13,500 nucleotides of DNA from positions 1 to 13,500 of the forward strand of contig JALXCS010000290.1 in the NCBI GenBank assembly GCA_026990815.1, given 5' to 3'. The DNA comes from Methylomonas sp. (GTDB lineage Bacteria > Pseudomonadota > Gammaproteobacteria > Methylococcales > Methylomonadaceae). The notes under the pieces are model-generated. The model searched no databases. It saw only the letters and a program-made list of their open reading frames with translations, and was not told where the DNA came from. Positions 6,648 to 13,376 of this stretch are shown in pieces; position 1 is the first letter of the stretch, and the number at the start of each line of letters is the position of its first letter. The position numbers and the translations under genes are program-made.

Positions 6648-8906
6648 ATGGCTATTGATTTAGAAGATGAGATTCTTCAGGATTTTTTGGTAGAAGCAGG
6701 GGAAATACTGGAGCTGCTGGGTGAACAACTGGTAGAACTGGAACAATCGCCAGAAGATCAGGACCTTCTCAATGCAATTTTCAGAGGGTTTCATACGGTA
6801 AAAGGTGGCGCCGGATTTTTAGCTATTGATGCATTAGTAGGCGTTTGCCACAAGGCAGAGGATGTCTTTAATGTTTTACGCCAGGGGGACAGAAAAGTTA
6901 CTCCGGATTTAATGGATGTGGTTTTACAGGTTTTGGATGTTGTCAATGAAATGTTTGACAATATTCGTTCAGGCGTAGACCCTGAGCCGGCTGAACCAGA
7001 ACTATTGGAAACCCTCCAAACTTATACGCAACCGGATAATGGCGAATCAGTCCAATCCGAATCAAAGAGCGAGGCCGTACCAGAGCCGGAAGTATCAGAA
7101 GATCAATCCCAGCTGATCGAAAATGCTGCTGAAGCAGTAGAGCAGGAATTTGCGGCAATGTTGGGAACAGGTGAGGAAAGCGAAACTGAACAAGAGTCCG
7201 TTTCTGATTCAAGTTCAGAAGCACAAACCGTCACAAATCAAAAAGATGTAGCTAGTGATGAAATAACTGAGCAGGAATTTGAGGAATTACTGGATGCTTT
7301 GCATGGTCCTGGCGGGTCGCCAACAACCAGTGGTAGTGAAGAACCAGCTGTTGAACTACCAAACGATGAAATTACAGAAGAGGAATTTGATGCGTTGTTG
7401 GATGAGTTGCATGGTAAAGGTGGAGCTCCAATAGTAAAAACGACTGGAAACAGTAATGAACAACCGTCACAAGAGCCATCATCAAGCGAAATTACAGAAC
7501 AAGAATTTGATAATTTATTAGATGACTTGCATGGCAAGGGCAAGTTTGTCGGTGTTCCTGAAGCAGCAAATGAACAGCAAAAGCCAACTTCGGAACAGAC
7601 CAGTAAGCCGGCTATAGAAGCTAAAAAAACGGTTGCAAAACCTAAAGTGGAATCAAAACCAGAAAATGTTGTTCCAATAACCAAGAAAAAGGAAAAAACT
7701 GCTAAAGAAAAAACCGCAAAACCTGCAACAGCTCCTCAAGGAGAAAGCACCGTTCGAGTAGATACCCAGGTGCTTGATGAGATCATGAATATGGTTGGTG
7801 AATTGGTGTTGGTCAGAAATCGTTTTCAAACGCTAAGATCTGTTGCTGATGATGAGCAGATTTCCAAAGCGGTTTCTAATCTGGATGTTGTTACTGCAGA
7901 TTTGCAACTGTCGGTGATGAAGACCCGAATGCAGCCAATCAAAAAGGTTTTTGGCCGATTTCCCCGTGTGGTTAGGGATTTGGCAAGGAGCTTGAATAAA
8001 GAAATCAAGTTGGAATTAGTCGGTGAAGAAACTGATCTGGATAAAAATCTGGTTGAAGCCTTGGCTGATCCCTTGGTGCATTTAGTCAGAAATGCCGTTG
8101 ACCACGGTATTGAGGCTCCTGATGACAGGGAAGCTGCGGGTAAACCCCGGGAAGGAACCGTTGTGTTAACTGCATCGCAGGAAGGAGACCATATTCAGTT
8201 AACCATTGAGGATAATGGTAAAGGAATGAATCCTGATGTATTAAGACAAAAAGCAGTAGAGAAAGGCATTATGGATGAGGAATCAGCCGCACGCCTTGAT
8301 GATAGGGATTGTTATAACTTGATTTTTGCGCCAGGTTTTTCTACCAAAACTGAAATATCTGATGTTTCAGGTCGCGGGGTTGGCATGGATGTTGTCAAAA
8401 CCCGAATTACTCAAATGAATGGTACGGTTGAAATTGATTCCAAGGATGGTAAAGGCAGTACCATTATTATCAAAGTGCCATTAACTCTGGCCATCATGCC
8501 AACCTTGATGGTTAAACTGGGAGGTCAGGCATTTGCCTTGCCTTTAGCAAGCGTTATGGAAATTCTTGATCTGGATCTAGCCAAAAGTAATGTTGTTGAC
8601 GGTCAGCAAGTGGTCATGGTCAGAGAAAGAGCTTTACCGTTATTTTATTTGGGCGACTGGCTGGTTAATGACCCTTCTTATTGTTCAAAATCCAGTGGAA
8701 CAGGTCATGTAGTCGTCGTTAATGCGGGCGGCAAGCAAATTGGTTTTGTTGTTGATCAGTTGATTGGTCAGGAAGAGGTTGTAATCAAACCACTGGGTGC
8801 AAAACTGCATGGGCTGGATGGACTATCTGGTGCAACGATTACCGGGGATGGACAAATCGCATTGATTCTGGATGTTCCCGGAATGATGAGAAAATATGCT
8901 GCATAA
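6648..8906 (+). CDS. cheA: CheA, chemotaxis histidine kinase with triplicated linker motif
   Basis: CheA phosphorylates itself in receptor-CheW arrays and passes phosphate to CheY and CheB. The 752-residue protein has an HPt (P1) domain at about 1-105 with phosphorylated His49 (FHTVKGG). P3 dimerisation begins near 368 (VRVDTQVLDEIMNMVGELV). The ATPase domain has an N-box HLVRNAVDHGIE at 478-489, DNGKGM at 522-527 and GRGVGMDVV at 575-583. A CheW-like P5 domain covers about 612-750. The 260-residue linker between P1 and P3 is acidic and low in complexity, and I cannot recognise a P2 (CheY/CheB-docking) domain in it. Instead it holds three copies of an EIT(E)(Q/E)EFxxLLDxLHG motif (see the repeat entry), matching the LID segment that binds ParP in related CheA proteins. 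A GAGGA ribosome site precedes the ATG, 10 bases after cheZ. It belongs to the F6-type flagellar pathway. Confidence 0.97.
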   Translation: MAIDLEDEILQDFLVEAGEILELLGEQLVELEQSPEDQDLLNAIFRGFHTVKGGAGFLAIDALVGVCHKAEDVFNVLRQGDRKVTPDLMDVVLQVLDVVNEMFDNIRSGVDPEPAEPELLETLQTYTQPDNGESVQSESKSEAVPEPEVSEDQSQLIENAAEAVEQEFAAMLGTGEESETEQESVSDSSSEAQTVTNQKDVASDEITEQEFEELLDALHGPGGSPTTSGSEEPAVELPNDEITEEEFDALLDELHGKGGAPIVKTTGNSNEQPSQEPSSSEITEQEFDNLLDDLHGKGKFVGVPEAANEQQKPTSEQTSKPAIEAKKTVAKPKVESKPENVVPITKKKEKTAKEKTAKPATAPQGESTVRVDTQVLDEIMNMVGELVLVRNRFQTLRSVADDEQISKAVSNLDVVTADLQLSVMKTRMQPIKKVFGRFPRVVRDLARSLNKEIKLELVGEETDLDKNLVEALADPLVHLVRNAVDHGIEAPDDREAAGKPREGTVVLTASQEGDHIQLTIEDNGKGMNPDVLRQKAVEKGIMDEESAARLDDRDCYNLIFAPGFSTKTEISDVSGRGVGMDVVKTRITQMNGTVEIDSKDGKGSTIIIKVPLTLAIMPTLMVKLGGQAFALPLASVMEILDLDLAKSNVVDGQQVVMVRERALPLFYLGDWLVNDPSYCSKSSGTGHVVVVNAGGKQIGFVVDQLIGQEEVVIKPLGAKLHGLDGLSGATITGDGQIALILDVPGMMRKYAA
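7260..7535 (+). repeat. Three copies of an acidic helix motif in the CheA linker (LID-like)
   Basis: Copies lie at 7260-7307, 7368-7415 and 7488-7535 (CheA residues 205-220, 241-256, 281-296): EITEQEFEELLDALHG, EITEEEFDALLDELHG and EITEQEFDNLLDDLHG. Each is followed by GPGG, GKGG or GKGK. Starts are 36 and 40 residues apart. A weaker fourth copy, VEQEFAAMLGTG, lies at residues 164-175. The codons differ among copies at many silent positions while the amino acids are kept, so these are old duplicates held by selection on the protein, not a recent tandem expansion. In Vibrio, the LID region between P1 and P3 binds ParP and ties CheA arrays to the pole. Assigning these copies to LID is by position and remembered similarity. 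Confidence 0.75.
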
Positions 8907-8918
8907 AGGCTCAGTGGT

Positions 8919-9995
8919 ATGCCAATCAGAGTGTTAATTGTTGATGATTCACGTTTTTTTTGTAAAAGAATCAAAGATACCCTTGAAGAAGAGCGGAGTT
9001 TTCAGGTTGTAGGAACAGCAACTAACGGCCGACAGGCAGTTGCAATGGCCGCGAGCATTAATCCTGATGTCATTACCATGGATGTTGAAATGCCAATTAT
9101 GGATGGTATTACTGCAGTCAAGGAAATCATGTCAAAATCACCGGCGCCTATTCTTATGTTCTCGGCTTCAACACATGCTGGAGCCAAGGCTACATTTGAT
9201 GCTTTAGATGCTGGAGCAGTAGATTTTCTACCAAAACAACTCGAAGAAATAGATGAAAATCGAGAAACTGCAAAGAGTCTGTTGCGTAGAAGAGTGAGGA
9301 CGGTTGCTATGCAAGCGATCAGGATTAAGCAGAAGGATGTTGCAGTTAAAAATCCTATTCAGGAAACACAGCAAAAAAATAATATTATCAAGTTGCCTAC
9401 TGCTGTTCGTTCCAGGCGTAATACCCAACATTTTGACCTGGTTACTATCATTGCCTCAACTGGTGGTCCTGTTGCAATTCAGAAAGTAATCGCCAAAATT
9501 CCGGATAATTTTTTACCCCCTTTGATACTTGTTCAGCACATGCCGGGGAATTTCACCAGCAGTTTTTCAGAACGTTTGGACCAGTTGTGTTCAATAAAAG
9601 TCAAGCAAGCCAGTGACGGGGATTTGATTGAATCAGGGTTGGTGCTTTTAGCTCCAGGAGGTAAGCAAATGCTGGTTGAATGTATTCGGGGCAAAAACAA
9701 AGTTATGTTGCGGGAAAAAATAACTGGAGAAATTTATAGTCCCAGTGCCGATATTACTTTGAGTTCAATTGCTGAAAACTTTTCTGGAAATGTTCTTACT
9801 CTGGTATTGACTGGTATGGGTGCAGACGGCAAGAATGGCGCTGCAAAACTAAAACAAAAGGGCGCTACAATCTGGACCCAAAATGAGGCTAGCTGTATCG
9901 TATATGGAATGGCAACAGCAGTTTCGGAAGCTGGATTAACGACTAAAGGAATGCGTATGGAAGCAATGGCAGAAAAATTGGCTGGAATAAGTTGA
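8919..9995 (+). CDS. cheB: CheB, receptor methylesterase/deamidase
   Basis: CheB removes methyl groups from chemoreceptor glutamates (and deamidates glutamines) to reset receptor sensitivity; CheA phosphorylation activates it. The 358-residue product has an N-terminal receiver domain (1-about 120) with Asp9/Asp10 and phosphoacceptor Asp55 (TMDVEMPIMDG). A variable linker runs about 125-170. The C-terminal esterase domain has the catalytic triad Ser180 (ASTGGP), His207 (QHMPG) and Asp303 (GMGADG). The linker is Lys/Gln/Asn-rich and poorly conserved, as usual. The ATG lies 12 bases after the cheA stop, with only a weak ribosome site. cheR, its opposing methyltransferase, is not in the window. 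The stop codon shares a base with the motC start. Confidence 0.97.
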   Translation: MPIRVLIVDDSRFFCKRIKDTLEEERSFQVVGTATNGRQAVAMAASINPDVITMDVEMPIMDGITAVKEIMSKSPAPILMFSASTHAGAKATFDALDAGAVDFLPKQLEEIDENRETAKSLLRRRVRTVAMQAIRIKQKDVAVKNPIQETQQKNNIIKLPTAVRSRRNTQHFDLVTIIASTGGPVAIQKVIAKIPDNFLPPLILVQHMPGNFTSSFSERLDQLCSIKVKQASDGDLIESGLVLLAPGGKQMLVECIRGKNKVMLREKITGEIYSPSADITLSSIAENFSGNVLTLVLTGMGADGKNGAAKLKQKGATIWTQNEASCIVYGMATAVSEAGLTTKGMRMEAMAEKLAGIS

Positions 9996-10747
9996 TGGAT
10001 TTTCTCAGCGTATTTGGCATATTAATTGGTTTTGCCGCAATAGCTGGAGGTAATTTACTGGAGGGTGGGCAGTTACATGCTTTGTTCAATGGTCCAGCAT
10101 TGATTATTGTGTTAGGAGGCACTATCGGTGCGACATTATTGCAGTTTCCACCGGCAATATTTCATCGGGCATTGATTATTAGCAAATGGATTTTGTTGCC
10201 GGAAAAAATTTTCCTGAAAAAACAAATAAAAAAAATATTGGATTGGAGTACTCTGGCAAGAAAAGAAGGATTGTTAGGGTTGGAAACTGTAGTTGGGAGG
10301 GAGCCGGATAGTTTTGCTAAAAAGGGCTTGCAATTACTAGTGGATGGTAATGAACCAGAAGTGATCAGAAACTGTCTGGAGGTGGAATTGTCAACCAAAG
10401 AACATCTGGATTTACAGGCTGCTAAAGTTTATCAAGCCATGGGAGGTTATGCGCCGACTATTGGAATTATCGGTGCGGTTTTAGGATTGATCCATGTCAT
10501 GCAGAATTTGTCAGATCCTGGTCTGTTAGGTTCTGGAATAGCAACTGCTTTTGTTGCAACAATTTATGGTGTGGGACTGGCGAATTTATTGTTTTTACCG
10601 GTTGCCAGCAAACTAAAATCAAATATTGATGTAATTTCTCATGCCAGAGAAATGATGGCTGAAGGGATCATTGCCATTGCAGAAGGAGAAAACCCTAGAA
10701 ATATAGAATTGAAATTGACCGGATTTCTAGACAATTATTCACGATGA
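9995..10747 (+). CDS. motC: MotC, MotA-type flagellar stator subunit
   Basis: MotC is the MotA-like half of the second stator set found in Pseudomonas-type polar flagellates; with MotD it forms an ion channel that turns the motor. The 250-residue product has four membrane segments (about 1-18, 32-50, 152-170, 183-204) and a large cytoplasmic loop between the second and third. Conserved prolines are Pro154 (GYAPTIGIIGAVLGL) and Pro202 (LLFLPVASKL), matching the torque-related prolines of E. coli MotA. The ATG at 9995 was chosen because it overlaps the cheB stop (TGATG). A TTG at 9992 in the same frame would add one residue. GGAA at 9984-9987 may be the ribosome site. Unusually, motD does not follow directly; a 290-base gap intervenes. 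Confidence 0.95.
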   Translation: MDFLSVFGILIGFAAIAGGNLLEGGQLHALFNGPALIIVLGGTIGATLLQFPPAIFHRALIISKWILLPEKIFLKKQIKKILDWSTLARKEGLLGLETVVGREPDSFAKKGLQLLVDGNEPEVIRNCLEVELSTKEHLDLQAAKVYQAMGGYAPTIGIIGAVLGLIHVMQNLSDPGLLGSGIATAFVATIYGVGLANLLFLPVASKLKSNIDVISHAREMMAEGIIAIAEGENPRNIELKLTGFLDNYSR

Positions 10748-10751
10748 ATTG

Positions 10752-10769
10752 GCAAAGCAAAGTCTTTGC
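10752..10769. other. Short hairpin just after motC
   Basis: GCAAAG (10752-10757) pairs with CTTTGC (10764-10769) around a 6-base loop. A second GCAAAG at 10757-10762 could pair with the same CTTTGC around one base. It begins 4 bases after the motC stop. There is no T-run after it, so it is at best a weak terminator or a processing/stability hairpin protecting the upstream message. Confidence 0.35.
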
Positions 10770-10774
10770 ACACG

Positions 10775-10788
10775 ATAATAATTATTAT
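10775..10788. repeat. Perfect 14-base AT palindrome
   Basis: ATAATAATTATTAT is identical to its reverse complement. It lies right after the motC hairpin and 12 bases before a possible -35 element, so it could be an operator. Such AT palindromes also arise by chance in AT-rich gaps. Confidence 0.3.
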
Positions 10789-10799
10789 GGGATAAATGC

Positions 10800-10827
10800 T
10801 TGAAATACTAAGACACGCGTAAATACT
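10800..10827 (+). promoter_or_regulatory. Possible sigma-70 promoter for motD-parC
   Basis: TTGAAA (10800-10805) matches the -35 consensus at five of six bases. AATACT (10822-10827) matches the -10 at four of six, with a 16-base spacer. It would give a leader of about 200 bases before motD. The call rests on the hexamers and on the break in the operon; AT-rich DNA yields such matches easily. Confidence 0.3.
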
Positions 10828-11037
10828 TCTATGTAGCTCTCTATTGTGTCACTTCGATATAATGTCTTATTATTTCAATTACTTACCTATTAAATGGTTA
10901 CGTTTTTTATGAATAAAGAAGTAAAATATATCCTATTAAACATCAGCTTGCTATGCAGTAAGTTCATACAAGGCATTTCTTTCGATAGTTCTGAAAATTT
11001 TTTCCTGATTTAACCTCATAAACATAACAGTCAATCC

Positions 11038-11865
11038 ATGAGACGAAAAAATAGGCATATTGAAGAACCAGAAAACCATGATCGATGGCTGGTCTCCTAC
11101 GCAGACTTTGTGACACTTTTATTTGGTTTTTTTGTTGTCATGTATGCAATTTCTTCTGTTAATGTTGGCAAGTATCGAGTGTTATCTGATGCTTTGGATG
11201 AAGCATTTTCCAAACATGATGTAGTTGAACAGTCTGAAAACCCAGTTGAAATAGGAAAAAAACCAACAACAATTCAGCCTATCCAATTAGATCATTTAAT
11301 GACTGAACAGAAGCGTAAGGAAGAAAAGTTAAGTGTTGAAATCAAGGAAGAGCGGCGGCGTTTAAAAAAAGTTGAAGAACAATTCAACACTTTGCTCGAA
11401 CCCTACATTGATCAGGATTTAATAGAAGTTAAAAGAGATGATTTCTGGCTTGAACTGGTCATGAAAAGTGGTATGTTGTTTCGAAGTGGTGAAGCGGAGC
11501 TGTCCAAATCTGCATTACCGTTACTTAGCAAAATCAAGGATATTTTGAAACGTACCCACAATATACTGCATGTTGAAGGGCATACCGACAATGTTCCCAT
11601 CGATACCGTTGAATTTCCATCAAACTGGGATCTTTCTTCTGCCAGAGCCGCCAGTGTGGTAAAAGAGTTGGCGAAGGATGGCATCAGTCCTACAAGGATG
11701 GCAGCTGTTGGTTATGGTGAATTCCATCCAGTAGCGGATAATTCCACTGAACAGGGTCGTTATCAAAACCGGCGCGTAGTTTTGGTGTTGATTTCCCAAT
11801 CCATTGCTCGCTATAAATCTCAAGCCCGGGGGGCGGAACCGCTCCGGGTTCCTCAAATGAATTAA
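11038..11865 (+). CDS. motD: MotD, MotB-type stator subunit with peptidoglycan-binding domain
   Basis: MotD pairs with MotC and anchors the stator to the cell wall. The 275-residue product has one N-terminal membrane segment (about 18-41) preceded by the HDRWLVSYADF block. Asp23 in YADF matches the ion-binding Asp32 of E. coli MotB. A charged, likely coiled-coil region follows (about 86-125). An OmpA-like peptidoglycan-binding domain has VEGHTDNVP at 179-187, NWDLSSARAASVV at 196-208 and NRRVVLVL at 244-251. The start fits the MotD family N-terminus, but I see no Shine-Dalgarno sequence before it. An in-frame TAA at 11011-11013 rules out a long extension. The last codons run through a GC-rich hairpin and give an odd tail (ARGAEPLRVPQMN). 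Confidence 0.95.
   Translation: MRRKNRHIEEPENHDRWLVSYADFVTLLFGFFVVMYAISSVNVGKYRVLSDALDEAFSKHDVVEQSENPVEIGKKPTTIQPIQLDHLMTEQKRKEEKLSVEIKEERRRLKKVEEQFNTLLEPYIDQDLIEVKRDDFWLELVMKSGMLFRSGEAELSKSALPLLSKIKDILKRTHNILHVEGHTDNVPIDTVEFPSNWDLSSARAASVVKELAKDGISPTRMAAVGYGEFHPVADNSTEQGRYQNRRVVLVLISQSIARYKSQARGAEPLRVPQMN
11823..11850. other. GC-rich hairpin in the last codons of motD
   Basis: AGCCCGG (11823-11829) pairs with CCGGGTT (11844-11850), with one G-T pair. Inside it GCG (11833-11835) pairs with CGC (11840-11842) around GAAC, leaving an uneven internal loop. This 28-base block is about 75% GC in a roughly 40% GC region. It ends 15 bases before the end of motD and is followed by no T-run. It could be a processing or stability hairpin between motD and parC, a copy of a dispersed palindromic repeat, or a terminator that works with a factor. 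Confidence 0.5.
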
Positions 11866-11879
11866 ATCGAGTAAATAAC

Positions 11880-12680
11880 ATGAAAATATGGTCGGTTTCC
11901 AATCAAAAAGGTGGGGTAGGAAAAACTACAACGGTTGTGACCCTGGGTGGTTTGTTATGTTCCTGGGGCTACAGAACCTTGCTCATCGATCTCGATCCTC
12001 ATGGTTCATTAACCAGTTATTTCTCCATGAATCCGGATGAACTGGAATGCAGTGTTTATAACCTGTTTCATCAGGCGGCCCGCAAACAAAAAGATCATAA
12101 TCCCAAACCCTTTATTGTTAACACCAGGATCGAAAATCTTTCAGTACTTCCGGCAGCAACCGCAATTGCGACACTGGACAGACAAGTGGCAGGACTTGAT
12201 GGCATGGGTTTGGTCATTAAAAATGCATTGTATGAAGTGTCGGCTGACTATGATTATGTCATCATTGATACTCCGCCGATGCTGGGGATATTGATGATAA
12301 ATGCTTTGGCGGCCTGTGAACATTTGGTGATTCCGGTTTTGGCAGAATATTTATCATTGAAGGGACTGGAAAGAATGCTTCATACCACGGAAATGGTATT
12401 TCGATCCAGAAAAAAACCTCCTGGTTATACTATTTTGCCCACAATGTTTGATAAACGTACCAAGGCATCACAAATCAGTCTTGAGCAATTACAAGATGAA
12501 TACTCAGATCATCTTTGGGATGCAGTTATTCCTGTAGATACCAAACTTCGGGAAGCTAGTCGTGCGGGGCTGCCGGGTTCTTTTTATACAGCAAATTCCC
12601 GGGCAGTTGAAGCTTATGCCGATTTTCTGGAGAACTTGCTTCAGCTGGAAAACTCTGATCAATTAGCTAATGCCTCCTGA
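11880..12680 (+). CDS. parC: ParC, ParA-like ATPase placing chemotaxis arrays
   Basis: This is the ParA/Soj-type ATPase encoded in F6 chemotaxis clusters (ParC in Vibrio; homologue of PA1462 in P. aeruginosa). It places chemotaxis arrays at the cell pole so both daughters inherit them. It should not be confused with topoisomerase IV ParC. The 266-residue product has a deviant Walker A, KGGVGKTT at 10-17, LLIDLDPHGS at 34-43 and IIDTPPMLG at 128-136, and ends with a helical segment. There is no N-terminal DNA-binding domain, which separates it from large plasmid ParA proteins. The ATG lies 14 bases after motD with only GAG as a possible ribosome site. Its usual partner gene parP should follow directly; here a 222-base AT-rich gap follows. 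Confidence 0.93.
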   Translation: MKIWSVSNQKGGVGKTTTVVTLGGLLCSWGYRTLLIDLDPHGSLTSYFSMNPDELECSVYNLFHQAARKQKDHNPKPFIVNTRIENLSVLPAATAIATLDRQVAGLDGMGLVIKNALYEVSADYDYVIIDTPPMLGILMINALAACEHLVIPVLAEYLSLKGLERMLHTTEMVFRSRKKPPGYTILPTMFDKRTKASQISLEQLQDEYSDHLWDAVIPVDTKLREASRAGLPGSFYTANSRAVEAYADFLENLLQLENSDQLANAS

Positions 12681-12725
12681 ATAAGTATCCGTGATAATAG
12701 ACAAGATATTCATTTAGTTAGTTGA

Positions 12726-12791
12726 ATTGCACCTGAAATTAATCAATTAACTGCTATTATTGATATTAATGAAGTAATATTGAAATGGTAA
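12726..12791 (+). pseudogene. Possible remnant of the parP 3' end
   Basis: Between parC and cheW, where parP normally lies, one frame reads 21 codons from ATT 12726 to TAA 12789-12791, preceded by TGA at 12723-12725. The peptide IAPEINQLTAIIDINEVILKW resembles, from memory, the end of ParP CheW-like domains (a pattern like xxQMCALLDVxxLxxLL). The rest of the gap (12681-12902) is AT-rich with stops in all frames and no sign of the ParP domain core. The likeness is short and could be chance; no alignment was run. Confidence 0.25.
12733..12760 (+). promoter_or_regulatory. Possible sigma-70 promoter for cheW
   Basis: CTGAAA (12733-12738) and TATTAT (12755-12760) match -35 at four of six and -10 at five of six bases, with a 16-base spacer. 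Near it, ATCAAT (12742-12747) and ATTGAT (12759-12764) form a short inverted repeat. The 222-base gap makes a separate promoter plausible, but the match is weak and overlaps the possible parP remnant. Confidence 0.22.
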
Positions 12792-12902
12792 ATTGTGATG
12801 AGTAAATATCTTCTCAAGATAGAGAAATGATTGAAAAGCGGACTGCCACAATGAACTAACAGGCCCATATTAAATGAAAATCAAAAAACAGGTTAAAGCG
12901 CA

Positions 12903-13376
12903 ATGAGTGAAGCTGAACAAAAAATGGACCCAATCATGCAGTGGGTGACCTTTCGCTTGGGTGATGAGAAATACGGTATTAATGTCATGCAGGTTCAGGA
13001 AGTGTTGCGGATTACCGAAATAGCTCCTGTTCCGGGAGCACCACCTTATGTGTTAGGTATTATCAATTTGCGCGGTAATGTTGTCACGGTAATTGACACT
13101 CGAAGCAGATTTGGTTTAATGCCAAAAGAACCTGATGATTCTACCAGAATTGTTATTATTGAGTCCGAGGGACACATCATAGGAATTCAAGTCGACAGTG
13201 TAGCTGAAGTTGCAGATTTGCGAGCATCGGAAATTGAGACTGCGCCGAATGTAGGTAATGAGGAAAGCTCTAAATATATACAAGGAGTTACCAGCAAGGA
13301 CAATCAATTACTAATATTGGTCGATCTGAACAAATTTCTGAGTGATGAGGAAAAGGCTGAAATGGATTTGTTTTAA
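12903..13376 (+). CDS. cheW: CheW, receptor-kinase coupling protein
   Basis: CheW joins chemoreceptors to CheA and builds the hexagonal array lattice. The 157-residue product is one CheW domain over about 10-145. It has WVTFRLGDEKYGINVMQVQEVL at 14-35, VPGAPPYVLGIINLRGNVVTVIDTR at 43-67 and AEVADLRASEIETAPNVGNEES at 101-122. The length and the near-identical NLRGNVVTVIDTR and EIETAPNVGNEES blocks match the F6-type CheW that ends the Pseudomonas cluster. The ATG has a weak AGG ribosome site about 10 bases upstream. It starts 222 bases after parC, so it may not be co-transcribed with it. I see no terminator after it; the stop overlaps a minus-strand open frame. Confidence 0.97.
   Translation: MSEAEQKMDPIMQWVTFRLGDEKYGINVMQVQEVLRITEIAPVPGAPPYVLGIINLRGNVVTVIDTRSRFGLMPKEPDDSTRIVIIESEGHIIGIQVDSVAEVADLRASEIETAPNVGNEESSKYIQGVTSKDNQLLILVDLNKFLSDEEKAEMDLF

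Larger units (their letters stand above)
10748..11037. other. 290-base AT-rich gap between motC and motD
   Basis: This stretch holds no gene I can support. It contains a small hairpin (10752-10769), a perfect AT palindrome (10775-10788) and a possible promoter (10800-10827), listed separately. A 34-codon open frame (10909-11013) lies in the same frame as motD and ends in TAA 24 bases before the motD ATG. It lacks a ribosome site and looks like chance. A TATAAT at 10858-10863 has no matching -35. The gap suggests that motD, parC and perhaps cheW are expressed from their own promoter here. Confidence 0.6.

Noticed and set aside
7238..7684. 148-codon minus-strand open frame opposite the CheA linker
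   Set aside because: It is a Ser-rich mirror of the acidic repeats; the plus frame is clearly cheA and there is no ribosome site or recognisable domain.
10750..10769. TGGCA...TTTGC resembling a sigma-54 promoter after motC
   Set aside because: The distance between the GG and GC elements is too long by about five bases; the sequence is better explained as the GCAAAG/CTTTGC hairpin.
10909..11013. 34-codon open frame upstream of and in frame with motD
   Set aside because: It has no ribosome site, no recognised family and an unremarkable composition; it ends in TAA 24 bases before motD. It could be a leader peptide but nothing supports this.
11880..12680. Plasmid or chromosome partition ParA
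   Set aside because: There is no parB or parS-like site beside it, and its place between motD and cheW and its sequence fit the chemotaxis ParC family.
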